DNA from: Bacillota bacterium
GTDB taxonomy: Bacteria > Bacillota > Limnochordia > Darwinibacteriales > DTU012
Assembly (NCBI GenBank): GCA_012837335.1
Contig: DURM01000032.1
Location: 1-64,000, forward strand
Reading direction: 5' to 3'
DNA length: 64,000 nucleotides
Part shown: positions 17,358 to 27,168 of the stretch, one piece after another
Layout of the letters: each line of letters begins with the position of its first letter
Numbering within the stretch: the stretch's first letter is position 1
Notes under the pieces: model-generated
What the model was told of the DNA's origin: nothing
Database searches by the model: none
The model's input: only the letters and a program-made list of their open reading frames with translations
Position numbers and translations under genes: made by a program

Positions 17358-17473
17358 CTACTCTGCTTATCCAATTTAATCCCAAATTAGAAATACTGTG
17401 ATCCAAACTTGTACTAAATCAGCAGACAGCCTCATAAAATTAACCAGAATATAATTTAAAGGAGGCGATACCC

Positions 17474-17752
17474 ATCGATCTGCTGCTCCATAAGGTCCTG
17501 GCTTTAGCTGTGCTTTCCGAAGTCATTACCAACTTTGTCAAAACCCTTGTACCAAACTTGGACAAATCCTATATCACTACTATTGCCGGACTGATCGGTA
17601 TTATTTTAGCTTGGCTCACAGGAGTTGGACTCTTCAGCACCCTGGACATCCCGGTAAAATATGTTGCGGTTGATCACATTCTTACTGGCGTAATTGTATC
17701 TAGGGGAGCTAATATTGTCCACGACTTAGCTTCAAAACTTAACGAGTCTTAA
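17474..17752 (+). CDS. Small holin-like membrane protein with apparent ATC start
   Basis: About 92 residues: [20 protein letters not shown], a second hydrophobic helix ([19 protein letters not shown]) and a conserved-looking tail [19 protein letters not shown] recall similar short proteins, some labelled holin-like, in Clostridia, but lysis is not implied. AAAGGAGG (17458-17465) lies eight bases before an in-frame ATC at 17474. The first conventional start, a GTG at 17510, has no Shine-Dalgarno site and would cut into the first helix. An ATA at 17468 is also in frame but too close. The 3' end overlaps the convergent aspS by 14 bases. No phage genes are nearby. Confidence 0.7.
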   Translation: MDLLLHKVLALAVLSEVITNFVKTLVPNLDKSYITTIAGLIGIILAWLTGVGLFSTLDIPVKYVAVDHILTGVIVSRGANIVHDLASKLNES

Positions 17753-19508
17753 TGCTCAGCTTCAACTCTTGGAGCTGCTGCTCAGAAATCACTGAAGGAG
17801 CATCGACCATTAGGTCTAAAGCACTGGTTGTCTTTGGAAATGCAATTACATCCCGAATTGAATCTCTTCCGGTCAGCAGCATTACAATCCGGTCAAGACC
17901 AAAAGCAATACCTCCATGGGGCGGTGCTCCGTATTCGAAGGCTTCCAGGAAGAAACCAAATTTTTCCTGAGCTTCTTCGGGTGTAAATCCGAGAGCCTTA
18001 AACATATTCATCTGCTGTTCTTGGCGAGATATGCGAATGCTGCCTCCGCCAAGCTCCACTCCATTTAGGACTAAGTCGTAAGCCTTGGCTCTCACATTTT
18101 TCTGATCAGTAGTTAGTATTTCAATGTCGTCATCATGAGGGGCGGTAAACGGATGGTGAGCAGCCACGTAGCGCCCCTCTTCCTCATCATATTCAAACAG
18201 CGGCCAGTCCACAACCCAGAGGAAATTAAAAGCTTCAGGATCCATCAAATCAAGTTTGGCTCCTAAGAACAGACGCAGCCTGCCCAGTACATCAGCTGCA
18301 GTCTCCGGCGCATCCGCTACCAGGAGCAGTAAGTCTCCCTCTTCAGCCTCTAAGCGGTCGCAAATTCCCTGGATTTCCCCTTCAGTCAGGAACTTAGCCA
18401 CCGGTGACTTGATTGTTTCACCGATATTAAACCAAACTAAACCTTTAGCACCATAATCCTCCGCTTTTGCAGTCAGCTCATCAATCTCGCGGCGGGAAAA
18501 CTTAGCCCCGCAGCCTTTGGCATTGATCCCTCTAATCACTCCGCCGCCTGCAACTGTGGCAGCAAATACCCGAAATTCACTCTCAGCCAGGGCATCGGTT
18601 ACATCCACAATCTCCAGGCCAAAGCGGGTATCCGGCCGGTCACTGCCGTAGCGCAGCATGGCCTCGGCATGGCTCATCCTGGGAATCGGTTTCTCGATCT
18701 TTTTTCCGGTAATATTCTCAGTGAGACCTACAATCATCTCTTCCATAATCGCCATCACATCATCGGCATCCACAAATGACATTTCCACGTCAATCTGGGT
18801 AAACTCAGGCTGGCGATCGGCCCGCAGGTCCTCATCCCGGAAGCATCTAGCTACCTGGTAATAGCGCTCAAATCCAGCAATCATCAAAAGCTGTTTGAAC
18901 AGCTGCGGTGATTGGGGCAGTGCATAGAACTTACCTTCGTGGATGCGGCTGGGTACCACATAGTCCCGGGCACCTTCAGGCGTAGATTTGGTCAGCATCG
19001 GCGTTTCAATCTCTAAAAAGCCGTTAGCAGCCAGGTAGTTGCGAACATAGTGCACGATTTTATGTCTAGTGATAATTGCATCCTGAAGATGCTTATGGCG
19101 CAAATTCAAATAACGGTATTTTAAAAGCAGACTGTCATCCACATCTTCCACCCGATCAATGTGAAATGGTGGAGTTTTCGATTCTGCCAGAATTTGAAGT
19201 GATTGAACATGCACTTCAATTTCACCACTGGCTAGATCCGGGTTTACCTGTCCCTCCGGGCGAGGCTGGACGGTACCGGTAACAGCTACAACAAACTCCT
19301 GGCGCAGCTTTTCTGCTGTTTCAAACTGTTCAGCGCTCAAAATCTCCGGGCTGCAGACTATCTGCACGAGTCCGGAACGATCCCGCAGATCAATGAAGAT
19401 CAAACCGCCCAAATCCCTCCGGCGGTTGACCCAGCCATTTAAAGTTACGGTCTGCCCGGCCAAATCTTTGTTGACAGCGCTGCAGTGATGTGTTCTCTTC
19501 CAGCTCAT
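17739..19508 (-). CDS. aspS: Aspartyl-tRNA synthetase (bacterial type)
   Basis: A 589-residue class II enzyme. The N-terminal OB domain ([26 protein letters not shown]) binds the anticodon. Motif 2 is [19 protein letters not shown], and the bacterial GAD insert runs from about 290 to 410. Motif 3 is [13 protein letters not shown]. It starts with ATG five bases after hisS stops, so the two are co-transcribed. Whether it is discriminating or also charges tRNA-Asn cannot be told, since no gatCAB genes are in view. Confidence 0.97.
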   Translation of the reverse strand: MSWKRTHHCSAVNKDLAGQTVTLNGWVNRRRDLGGLIFIDLRDRSGLVQIVCSPEILSAEQFETAEKLRQEFVVAVTGTVQPRPEGQVNPDLASGEIEVHVQSLQILAESKTPPFHIDRVEDVDDSLLLKYRYLNLRHKHLQDAIITRHKIVHYVRNYLAANGFLEIETPMLTKSTPEGARDYVVPSRIHEGKFYALPQSPQLFKQLLMIAGFERYYQVARCFRDEDLRADRQPEFTQIDVEMSFVDADDVMAIMEEMIVGLTENITGKKIEKPIPRMSHAEAMLRYGSDRPDTRFGLEIVDVTDALAESEFRVFAATVAGGGVIRGINAKGCGAKFSRREIDELTAKAEDYGAKGLVWFNIGETIKSPVAKFLTEGEIQGICDRLEAEEGDLLLLVADAPETAADVLGRLRLFLGAKLDLMDPEAFNFLWVVDWPLFEYDEEEGRYVAAHHPFTAPHDDDIEILTTDQKNVRAKAYDLVLNGVELGGGSIRISRQEQQMNMFKALGFTPEEAQEKFGFFLEAFEYGAPPHGGIAFGLDRIVMLLTGRDSIRDVIAFPKTTSALDLMVDAPSVISEQQLQELKLSIKTR

Positions 19509-19513
19509 AATGC

Positions 19514-20779
19514 TTACCCCTCTCTCTCAGCAGCCAAATATTCAACTAATCGATCTAATTCAACGTCCTCTTCAGCACCGGTATCCATCCGGCGTACTCT
19601 CACCTTACCTGCCTCCAGCTCAGATTCTCCTACAATTACAACCCAAGCAGCGTTAAATCTGTCTGCCGATTTCATCTGAGCCTTTAAGCTCCGGTCCATG
19701 TAATCTATTTCGACCCATAATCCGGCTTCCCGCAGCTTCATAACCAGCTCAACTGCCGCCGTCTTGGTAGCTCCGCCAAAATGAGCCGCATAAACATCAG
19801 CATTTTGCTCCGGGAATACACTAATGTTCTGCTGTTCTAATGCCAGCAGCAGCCGATCAATACCAACGGCGTAGCCAACCGCAGGCATAGCTTTACCGCC
19901 AATCTCTTCAACCAATCCATCATAGCGGCCTCCACCGCCGATGGCATTTTGGGCGCCTAAACCGGGCACTGTAATCTCAAAGACTGTCTTGGTATAATAA
20001 TCAAACCCCCGCACCAGCTTAGGGTTCAGCTCATAATCGATACCTAACATATCCAGATACTGAATTACCTGCTGAAAATGATCACTGCATTCCTCGCACA
20101 GATATTCAGTAATCGGGGGAATCTCATCAACCAGCGATTGACACTTGGAGTTTTTGCAGTCCAGTACCCGCAGTGGATTGCGGCTGATCCTTCCCTGGCA
20201 GGCTTCGCAAAACTGATCAAGCTTAGTACCGAGCTGCTGCTGCAGAACATCCCGATAAGCTCCGCGACACTTGGGGCACCCCAGGCTGTTGATATGTACG
20301 TGGAACTCGGATAATCCGCAGGCTTTATACAGCTCGATCGGGAGAATAATCATCTCCACATCCAAAAAGGGATCGAGACTGCCAATCGCTTCTACACCAA
20401 ACTGGCTGAACTGCCGATATCTACCAGCCTGTGGCTTTTCATACCGAAACATTGGTCCTAAATAGTACAGCTTTGACGGGAGGGATTGGGCATAGAGCTT
20501 GTTCTCAATAAAGGCCCGCACCACGCAAGCAGTGCCCTCCGGCCTCAGCGTAATGCTGCGATCACCACGATCAATAAAAGTGTACATTTCTTTCTCAACA
20601 ATATCAGTTGTTTCGCCGATTCCCCGCTCAAACAGCTCAGTATGCTCAAAAATCGGCGTTCTAATCTCTTGATAACCAAAGCGGCGGCAGATGTCACGAA
20701 TCTTCTCTTCAACAAACTGCCATTTGCGCGATTCTTCCGGCAAAATATCATTGGTTCCGCGCGGTCGTCTTACATTCAC
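19514..20779 (-). CDS. hisS: Histidyl-tRNA synthetase
   Basis: A 421-residue class II synthetase that begins [17 protein letters not shown]. It has motif 2 [14 protein letters not shown], the histidine-binding motifs [15 protein letters not shown] and GGGGRYDGL, and a C-terminal anticodon-binding domain. It also has a four-cysteine stretch (CPKC...CEAC...C..C...CEEC) near 175-235, as in some Bacillota enzymes. The GTG at 20779 is chosen because AGGAGG is eight bases upstream; the longer frame to 20833 runs back through a hairpin. It forms an operon with aspS. Confidence 0.95.
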   Translation of the reverse strand: MNVRRPRGTNDILPEESRKWQFVEEKIRDICRRFGYQEIRTPIFEHTELFERGIGETTDIVEKEMYTFIDRGDRSITLRPEGTACVVRAFIENKLYAQSLPSKLYYLGPMFRYEKPQAGRYRQFSQFGVEAIGSLDPFLDVEMIILPIELYKACGLSEFHVHINSLGCPKCRGAYRDVLQQQLGTKLDQFCEACQGRISRNPLRVLDCKNSKCQSLVDEIPPITEYLCEECSDHFQQVIQYLDMLGIDYELNPKLVRGFDYYTKTVFEITVPGLGAQNAIGGGGRYDGLVEEIGGKAMPAVGYAVGIDRLLLALEQQNISVFPEQNADVYAAHFGGATKTAAVELVMKLREAGLWVEIDYMDRSLKAQMKSADRFNAAWVVIVGESELEAGKVRVRRMDTGAEEDVELDRLVEYLAAEREG

Positions 20780-20799
20780 AATTTCTACCTCCTGCCTAT

Positions 20800-20830
20800 A
20801 TGAAACGAGTGGTGGACAGACCACCACTCG
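20800..20830 (-). terminator. Hairpin between the PpiC gene and hisS, weak terminator or attenuator
   Basis: A perfect ten-base-pair stem, CGAGTGGTGG with CCACCACTCG, with a five-base loop. Only TTT-C follows on the minus strand. It lies after the PpiC gene stop and 20 bases before the hisS Shine-Dalgarno site. Confidence 0.5.
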
Positions 20831-20853
20831 CACAGATTTTTCTGCTTTTAAGC

Positions 20854-22281
20854 TTACTCAGTCTCTTCGCCGTTTTGCTCCTGTTCGTTTGGTTCAATGT
20901 CCTCAGTAGTATCGGTTGATTCTTCTGCTTCAATCTGAGCATACATTTCTTGAAGTGCGGCTATGCGCTCATCAACCGCTGCCACAGCCTCTTCCGCTTC
21001 CAGTTCGGTAAGCATGGAACGGACAATAAGCTGAGTCATAATGTCGCCTGAACTTAACTCAGAAGCTTTAAGATAAGCTGCGATCGCTTTATCATTTTGC
21101 TCTGTGTCCTGATATAACGAACCGAGCATCAAATGCAGCTGTCCATCATTAGCAGAATGCTCCAGCGCTTTTTCATATGCCTCTATAGCTTTATCTGTTT
21201 GATCTAACTGCAGATATACCTGTCCAATCGAAGCGTAGAGGAATCCATTTGCAGGATTTTCTTCGATTGCCTCGTGGTAAGCCTTAATTGCTTCTTCATA
21301 TTCGTTGTTTAACAAAGCCTGATAAGCGGCCAGCTGCCGGTCAATAACAACGATTTTAGCATTGTTCTTCCGCTCTGTCAGCCACTCGGAAAAACGTCTA
21401 AACTTCTCTTCTTCAACCAGTTCTTCGCGGATCTCATCTTTTGCAGCTTCAAACTCATCGCCTTCAGCTGTTTTCTTATCAGTTACTTTAATTATATGAT
21501 AACCAAATTGAGATTTTACTAAGCCGCTGACTTCTCCAACATCCAATGCGAAAGCAGCCTCTTCAAACGGCTCAACCATCTGGCCCCGGCTGAAGAACCC
21601 GAGATCGCCACCATTTTCAGCACTGCCGTCATCGCTGTAATTCCTCGCTGCTTCAGCAAAATCCATAATCTGTATCATTTCGAGAATCTCCTCTGCCCTG
21701 GCTTCTGCTGCTTCCCAGAGTTCCGGATCATCTCCATCAACTCGAACCAAAATATGGCTGGCCCGTACCTGCTCATACTGCTGTTTGATTTCCTGTTCGC
21801 TGATTTCTATTTCTCCAGCAATATCATTGAGAAGCTGCTGAAATGCTAACTGCTGAGAAGCGATCTGTTTTAATGCTGCGTCATTATAGCCGTACATGTC
21901 CAGAACTTCCTGTCCATACATTTCTTTCATCGCAGCAACTTCCGCATCAACATCAGCCGCAGCCGGCTTGTATTTGCGGTTATCCAGCTCTTCTTCTACC
22001 AAGGAATTATTAACTAAGATCTCATAAGCATTGTAGCGAATTCCCTCAAGCATGGAATTGTTTAACTGACCATAAATCATTTGATAATACTGCACTTCCT
22101 GCAGATAGGCGTTCTGCAGATCGTACGCGCTGATCGGCCGTCCGTTAACAGTCGCTACTGCTGCCGATGCATCATTGCCTCCAAAAAAGGACATACCTCC
22201 GATATATAAAGCACCAGCAATAAAAGTAACACATATGATGATGACGAGCGGTTTTGCCAAGGATCTGAATTTCTTAATCAA
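20854..22281 (-). CDS. Membrane-anchored PpiC/SurA-type foldase with C-terminal TPR repeats
   Basis: 475 residues. An N-terminal signal anchor (about 12-31, PLVIIICVTFIAGALYIGG) has no lipobox cysteine. A SurA-N chaperone region follows, then a parvulin domain (about 172-275, ASHILV ... FAEAARNYSDDGSAENGGDLGFFSRG ... SQFGYHIIKV). Two or three TPR units (about 305-410, NEYEEAIKAYHEAIEENPANGFLYASIGQVYLQ) precede an acidic tail. It probably folds secreted proteins, with the TPR part binding partners. The start is a TTG ten bases after AAGGA; a nearby ATG is out of frame. It has its own promoter and is monocistronic unless the weak hairpin is read through into hisS. Confidence 0.88.
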   Translation of the reverse strand: MIKKFRSLAKPLVIIICVTFIAGALYIGGMSFFGGNDASAAVATVNGRPISAYDLQNAYLQEVQYYQMIYGQLNNSMLEGIRYNAYEILVNNSLVEEELDNRKYKPAAADVDAEVAAMKEMYGQEVLDMYGYNDAALKQIASQQLAFQQLLNDIAGEIEISEQEIKQQYEQVRASHILVRVDGDDPELWEAAEARAEEILEMIQIMDFAEAARNYSDDGSAENGGDLGFFSRGQMVEPFEEAAFALDVGEVSGLVKSQFGYHIIKVTDKKTAEGDEFEAAKDEIREELVEEEKFRRFSEWLTERKNNAKIVVIDRQLAAYQALLNNEYEEAIKAYHEAIEENPANGFLYASIGQVYLQLDQTDKAIEAYEKALEHSANDGQLHLMLGSLYQDTEQNDKAIAAYLKASELSSGDIMTQLIVRSMLTELEAEEAVAAVDERIAALQEMYAQIEAEESTDTTEDIEPNEQEQNGEETE

Positions 22282-22323
22282 CCATAACCATTCCTTTCCA
22301 ATATCTTATGAATGCACAAGATT

Positions 22324-22352
22324 ATTTTACTTCACGCCATAGGTTCTGTCAA
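22324..22352 (-). promoter_or_regulatory. Sigma-A promoter of the PpiC-TPR gene
   Basis: A perfect TTGACA (22352-22347), a 17-base spacer and TAAAAT (22329-22324). The -35 box contains the TGA stop of hemZ. Confidence 0.8.
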
Positions 22353-23833
22353 ACAGATAAGTGCTGTGTAATCTGGCACTTTTTTGCATCGATCAGCTGG
22401 CAAACCTGGCGAGCATAAGTTGCTGGGCATTTCGGATTGGCATGTCTAACAACTGCTAAATCTGGAGATACCAACTTAGTAATTGCTCCTCCACCTAAAC
22501 CAATAATGGTCTGCCGTTCTTCCATCATTTGAATGTTGTAAACTGATTCGGCTCCTGGTACTGCATAACCAATGTTTTCCAAATCACTTAAAATGTACCG
22601 CTGGCGGTACAGGTAATAAGGATGCATTCCTGCTGCTGCAAGTGTTTCCCACGCCATTTCGGCCATCTCCATGCCGAGTTCGTGTTCTAAATCACGCACG
22701 GATGCAGTTTGACCAAATTTGCTGGCCCGCTTTAAAGCTAAACTGTGAATCGTAATATTATCCGGTTTTAATGCGAGTACTTCCTGCAGACTAAAAGCAA
22801 AATCCTCAGCATCCTCTCCCGGCAGACCCAAAATCAGATCGGAATTAATATGCTTAAACCCGTATTGATGAGCCAGCTCGAAGGCAGCTCTCACCTGATC
22901 CGCCGTATGCGCTCTTCCAATCCGCCTAAGTGTGCGGTCATTCATAGTCTGGGGATTGATGCTGATCCGCTGTACCCCATGCCGCTGCATAACTGCAAGG
23001 GTGTTACTATCTAGAGTTTCCGGCCGTCCGGCTTCGACCGTATACTCCTGACATTGGTCTGCAACAAAGTATTCGTTCAGCAACTTCAAAAGATGACTGA
23101 GGTCAGCTCCTTGGACTGTAGTTGGCGTTCCTCCTCCGAGATAAACTGTCTGCACTTCGATACCTAGATCCCGGAGCAGCTCTCCTAAACTTCTAATTTC
23201 CAGCTCCAGAGCGGATAAAAAATCGTTAAAGAGATGTCCGTGGGTGTGGAGAGGATAAGCTGCGAAAGAGCAGTAACCGCACCGAGTAGGACAGAACGGG
23301 ATGCCCACATAGACACTGACCGGATTGTTAACGTTGGGCAAGAAAAAAGACCGCTGTTTATCAACGACATCAAACAGCAGTTTCTGCCGCTGCTTGGAAA
23401 CATGGTACACCTCTGTCAGCAGAGCGTAAACCTCTTCTCTGCTAAATCCGCGATCGATCAGACGATGCACTAATTTCGTTGGCCGCACTCCAGTCAAAAT
23501 TCCCCAGGGACCAAGAGGAATCCCGTATGCTTGGCCAACAACAGTTCGCACCCCCAACCTGATCCGTTCTTTGATGCGGTTTTCACGATCACGCTGATTG
23601 TAGCAGGAGCGGTTGATTTCAGAATCTAAATGCTGCCAAGGTTCGTGGTCCTGCAGCTTGACTGTAGTTATAATTCCTTCCTCTGTATCACAAGACTCAA
23701 CCTCAATCAAGCGTCCCGCAGAAAAGTCCACGGTTCTAAACATCGATGTCAGAGTACCCCTAACTACTGTGAACAGTTCAGGAGATGCCTTAATCTGAAA
23801 AGACATCGGCTGCGTTTGTTGTGGTATAGGCAT
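22349..23833 (-). CDS. hemZ: HemZ, oxygen-independent coproporphyrinogen III dehydrogenase-like radical SAM protein
   Basis: A 494-residue radical SAM protein with the CPTRCGYCSF cluster motif near residue 180, the YLGGGTPTT motif, and the HemN-like C-terminal region. The long N-terminal domain (about 1-165) marks it as HemZ rather than HemW. In Bacillus, HemZ belongs to anaerobic haem formation, but activity is not proven for all members. The ATG at 23833 has AAGGAG eight bases upstream; a TTG at 23839 is too close. It follows the metallo-hydrolase gene in the recJ-apt-relA operon. Confidence 0.9.
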   Translation of the reverse strand: MPIPQQTQPMSFQIKASPELFTVVRGTLTSMFRTVDFSAGRLIEVESCDTEEGIITTVKLQDHEPWQHLDSEINRSCYNQRDRENRIKERIRLGVRTVVGQAYGIPLGPWGILTGVRPTKLVHRLIDRGFSREEVYALLTEVYHVSKQRQKLLFDVVDKQRSFFLPNVNNPVSVYVGIPFCPTRCGYCSFAAYPLHTHGHLFNDFLSALELEIRSLGELLRDLGIEVQTVYLGGGTPTTVQGADLSHLLKLLNEYFVADQCQEYTVEAGRPETLDSNTLAVMQRHGVQRISINPQTMNDRTLRRIGRAHTADQVRAAFELAHQYGFKHINSDLILGLPGEDAEDFAFSLQEVLALKPDNITIHSLALKRASKFGQTASVRDLEHELGMEMAEMAWETLAAAGMHPYYLYRQRYILSDLENIGYAVPGAESVYNIQMMEERQTIIGLGGGAITKLVSPDLAVVRHANPKCPATYARQVCQLIDAKKCQITQHLSV

Positions 23834-23845
23834 CAGCAATGCTCC

Positions 23846-24460
23846 TTAACGCAAAAACGGATTGTGTTTTAGTTCCCGCTCTAAAGTGGTATGCGGTCCA
23901 TGACCAGGATAAATAATAGTGTCAGCGGGCAGTGTCCTCAAACTGCGCACGCTTTCCCGCAGAACTCTGCTGTCACCGCCGGGAAAATCACTGCGGCCGA
24001 TTGAAGACTGAAACAATGTATCACCCGTAAATAAAACACCGGGGCTGTACAGGCAAATACTTCCGGGCGAGTGTCCCGGAGTATGAATTACAGTCAGATG
24101 CGAGTTAGCCAGCTTGATTTGGTCGCCATCTTTTAATATCCTCATCGCCTTAGGGCTTATAACGGGCTGATCTGATATCCAAGGAGACAAGTTCAAATTA
24201 GGATCAGTCAAATACTCCTCGTCCCCTGCGTGGATCATTATTGGCGCCCTGGTCTGCTCATAAAGCCATTGGTTGCCGGCAATGTGATCCACATGACCAT
24301 GGGTATTGACAATGGCAGCAACCTCCGCCTTCTGGCTCTCGATGTAGGAGAGCAGCTCTTCGCCTTCAACAATCGGGTCAATGACAACAGCCGAGCTCTG
24401 CTCAATAACCACATAGCAGTTTGCTCCTAAAAATCCCGATGTGAATGTGCGAATTTCCAT
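23846..24460 (-). CDS. Metallo-beta-lactamase fold hydrolase (glyoxalase II-like)
   Basis: 204 residues with the binuclear metal motif THGHVDH (H54, H56, D58, H59), further ligands in IHTPGHSPGS and LFTGDTLF, and a terminal YPGHGPHTTLERELKHNPF. The family includes hydroxyacylglutathione and thioester hydrolases; Bacillota usually lack glutathione, so the substrate is open. AAAGG precedes the ATG. It lies between relA and hemZ. In several Bacillota a similar gene (YqgX type) is linked to housekeeping clusters. Confidence 0.9.
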   Translation of the reverse strand: MEIRTFTSGFLGANCYVVIEQSSAVVIDPIVEGEELLSYIESQKAEVAAIVNTHGHVDHIAGNQWLYEQTRAPIMIHAGDEEYLTDPNLNLSPWISDQPVISPKAMRILKDGDQIKLANSHLTVIHTPGHSPGSICLYSPGVLFTGDTLFQSSIGRSDFPGGDSRVLRESVRSLRTLPADTIIYPGHGPHTTLERELKHNPFLR

Positions 24461-24473
24461 ACTATCAACCTTT

Positions 24474-26627
24474 CTACGTTGGTGTCGCTCTTCTGACAGA
24501 GACTACTCCATCTACCTGCCTCAGGCGATTAATCAAAGACTGCATGTGGTTCAGATCGTGAATATCCACTGTCAAGAGAATTAAAGCCAGATCGTCTTTG
24601 AGCTTGCGGGTGTTTACCGCTTCAATATTGGTTTGCCCTTCGGAAATTGTATTCATAATGGCTGACAGCATATTAATTCTGTCAACAGCACGAAGTTCCA
24701 GCTCAACCGGAAACGATTCTTTCTCCTGGATATTCCAAGACACATCAATCTTCCTGCCTGGATCCTGCTCTAGCAGAGAATAGTAATTAGGGCAGTCCGC
24801 TCGGTGGATCGAAACGCCACGGCCGCGGGTAACATAACCGACAATTTCATCTCCCGGAACCGGAGTACAGCATTTAGAGAACCTGACCAATAAATTGTCG
24901 ACACCCTTAACGTCTACACCTTTAGCTTCGCGATGCCGCGGCTGTTTTATTTTTGTCAAAACACTGCTGCGGCGCCGCTTTTCCAGCTCTTTACCTGCCA
25001 GCTTCTGCATAACCTGGTTGGCATTTATTCGGCCGAAACCAATACTGGCAAACAAATCATCTGGATTGCTGTGACCGTACCTCTTGGCTGTTTCAACCAG
25101 CTTTCCACTGCTGAGATATTCTTTAACATCGAGATTATGCTTTTTCAGCTCTTTTTCGAGCAGCTCGCGTCCGCGCATTACGCTGACATCGCGCTGTTCT
25201 TCTTTCAGATAGCTTCTGATTTTGTTTCTGGCTTTTGAGGTTTTAACAAAACTCAGCCAATCCTGACTTGGATTGGGAGTTTTGCTGGTTAGAATTTCTA
25301 CAAACTCGCCATTTTTTAACTGATAATCGAGGGGTTGAATCTTGCCGTTTATTTTTGCACCAATGCAGCGCAGCCCGACATCAGTGTGAACATCAAAAGC
25401 GAAATCTACAGGAGTAGAACCTTTCGGCAGTGATTTGACATCGCCTTTGGGTGTGAAAACAAAAACTTCATCCTCAAAGAGGTCAATTTTAACACTTTCC
25501 ATAAACTCCTGCGGGTCTTTCATTTCCTGCAGCCACTCCACCGCTTCCCGCAGCCACTGCACTTTGGTATTGACTGTATCTTCCTTCTTACTGCCTAAAC
25601 CTTCTTTGTACATCCAGTGCGCTGCCACACCTTTTTCGGCAATGCGGTGCATTTCCCAGGTGCGGATTTGAATCTCATACAGGTCTCCATGCGGACCGAT
25701 AATCGTAGTATGCAGCGACTGATACATATTTGATTTAGGCATTGCAATATAATCCTTAAACCTGCCGGGAACCGGTTTCCACAATGTGTGAATCGCACCA
25801 AGCACAGCATAACAATCGCGAACAGAGTCAACAACTACTCGCACTGCCAGCAGATCGTAAATCTCGTTCAAAGACTTATCCTGGCGCTGCATTTTTTGAT
25901 AAATACTGTATAAATGCTTAGGACGGCCTTGGATCTCGGCGGTGACACCCAGCTCCTCCAGCTTGTCCGTAAGAATCTGCATTACTAGCTGCAGATCATT
26001 TTCCCGCTCCTGGCGTTTTTTATTGAGCTGATGAACCAAATCATAGTACTGCTCCGGCCACAAGTAGCGAAACGCTAGATCCTCTATCTCCCACTTGATA
26101 GACCAGATCCCCAAGCGGTTAGCCAAGGGAGCATAAATATCGAGAGTTTCACGGGCAATTTTTGCCTGGCGCTCCTGATCTAGATAGCGCAGAGTGCGCA
26201 TATTGTGCAGTCTGTCGGCAAGTTTGATCAATATCACCCGGATATCTTTGGCCATGGCAAAAATCATTTTGCGCAGGTTTTCGGCTTCCCGCTCAAAACG
26301 ATTTTTAAACGGCAGTTTTTCTAACTTAGTAACACCATCAACCAAAGCAAAAATTTGGCTGCCAAATTCTCGCTCCATCTCTTCTGGCGTTACGTTAGTA
26401 TCTTCGATCACATCGTGGAGCAGCCCTGCAGCGACAGTGTCCAGATCCAGCTCTAAGTCAGCCAGAATTAAAGCCACTTCAAAAGGATGATTGAAAAAAG
26501 GCTCGCCTGAATCACGCAACTGTCCTTCGTGAGCTGCTTTGGCGAAATGATATGCTTTTTTGACAACACCCAGATCCGCATCTGGATAATAGCTAGTTAT
26601 CCGCTCTAATAAGGACTCTAGATTCAA
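24474..26627 (-). CDS. relA: Bifunctional (p)ppGpp synthetase/hydrolase (Rel)
   Basis: 717 residues. The HD hydrolase domain (HPFEVALILADL ... GLLHDVIEDT) is intact. The synthetase domain has RFKDYIAMPKSNMYQSLHT. A TGS domain (VFTPKGDVKSLPKGSTPVDFAFDVHTDVG), the conserved SKCCTPVPGDEIVGY zinc/helical region and a C-terminal ACT domain complete the long Rel form. Both active sites look functional. The TTG at 26627 is chosen because GAGGTG is five bases upstream; the TTG at 26645 has none. It is transcribed after recJ and apt, as in Bacillus. Confidence 0.96.
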   Translation of the reverse strand: MNLESLLERITSYYPDADLGVVKKAYHFAKAAHEGQLRDSGEPFFNHPFEVALILADLELDLDTVAAGLLHDVIEDTNVTPEEMEREFGSQIFALVDGVTKLEKLPFKNRFEREAENLRKMIFAMAKDIRVILIKLADRLHNMRTLRYLDQERQAKIARETLDIYAPLANRLGIWSIKWEIEDLAFRYLWPEQYYDLVHQLNKKRQERENDLQLVMQILTDKLEELGVTAEIQGRPKHLYSIYQKMQRQDKSLNEIYDLLAVRVVVDSVRDCYAVLGAIHTLWKPVPGRFKDYIAMPKSNMYQSLHTTIIGPHGDLYEIQIRTWEMHRIAEKGVAAHWMYKEGLGSKKEDTVNTKVQWLREAVEWLQEMKDPQEFMESVKIDLFEDEVFVFTPKGDVKSLPKGSTPVDFAFDVHTDVGLRCIGAKINGKIQPLDYQLKNGEFVEILTSKTPNPSQDWLSFVKTSKARNKIRSYLKEEQRDVSVMRGRELLEKELKKHNLDVKEYLSSGKLVETAKRYGHSNPDDLFASIGFGRINANQVMQKLAGKELEKRRRSSVLTKIKQPRHREAKGVDVKGVDNLLVRFSKCCTPVPGDEIVGYVTRGRGVSIHRADCPNYYSLLEQDPGRKIDVSWNIQEKESFPVELELRAVDRINMLSAIMNTISEGQTNIEAVNTRKLKDDLALILLTVDIHDLNHMQSLINRLRQVDGVVSVRRATPT

Positions 26628-26649
26628 GGCCTCACCTCTTTTCAACCCA

Positions 26650-27168
26650 CTACTTCTCGTAATTAACCAGAGTCAGAATATCGTAACCTTCCAGCTTACT
26701 GCGTCCGTTGAGCGCTTCCAGCTCAATTAAAAACGCAAAACCGCTGATTTTGGCGCCAACCTGCTCAACCAGCTTGGCCGCGGCACTGATTGTACCACCG
26801 GTGGCCAGCAGATCATCAACTAACACCACGTTCATGCCCGGTTTTATAGCATCTTTATGGATCTCTAATGTATCTGTGCCATATTCCAGCTCGTATTCCA
26901 TGCTTAATACATCTCCGGGCAGTTTTCCGGGTTTGCGAATTAAAGCAAAACCAAGACCTAACTCATAGGCTAATGGGGCTCCGAGAATAAAGCCGCGGGA
27001 TTCGACCCCGACTACCAAGTCGACTTTACGCTCTCTGCAGAACTCAGCCATTTGCTTAATCGCATAGTGAAATGCTTCAGCGTCTTCCAGCAGCGTAGTA
27101 ATGTCTTTAAAGCTGATTCCCGGTTTTGGAAAACCCTCAATTACACGTATTTTATCCTTTAAGTTCAT
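26650..27168 (-). CDS. apt: Adenine phosphoribosyltransferase
   Basis: A 172-residue purine salvage enzyme that makes AMP from adenine and PRPP. The start [24 protein letters not shown] and the PRPP motif [13 protein letters not shown] are diagnostic. The ATG at 27168 has AAAGGGG eight bases upstream; a TTG at 27171 is less likely. The first 17 bases overlap the end of recJ, suggesting coupling. Confidence 0.97.
   Translation of the reverse strand: MNLKDKIRVIEGFPKPGISFKDITTLLEDAEAFHYAIKQMAEFCRERKVDLVVGVESRGFILGAPLAYELGLGFALIRKPGKLPGDVLSMEYELEYGTDTLEIHKDAIKPGMNVVLVDDLLATGGTISAAAKLVEQVGAKISGFAFLIELEALNGRSKLEGYDILTLVNYEK

Noticed and set aside
17450-17455. Perfect TATAAT on the plus strand before the holin-like gene
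   Set aside because: Transcription would begin inside the Shine-Dalgarno site at 17461 and there is no -35 at 16-18 bases, so it is not called as a promoter.
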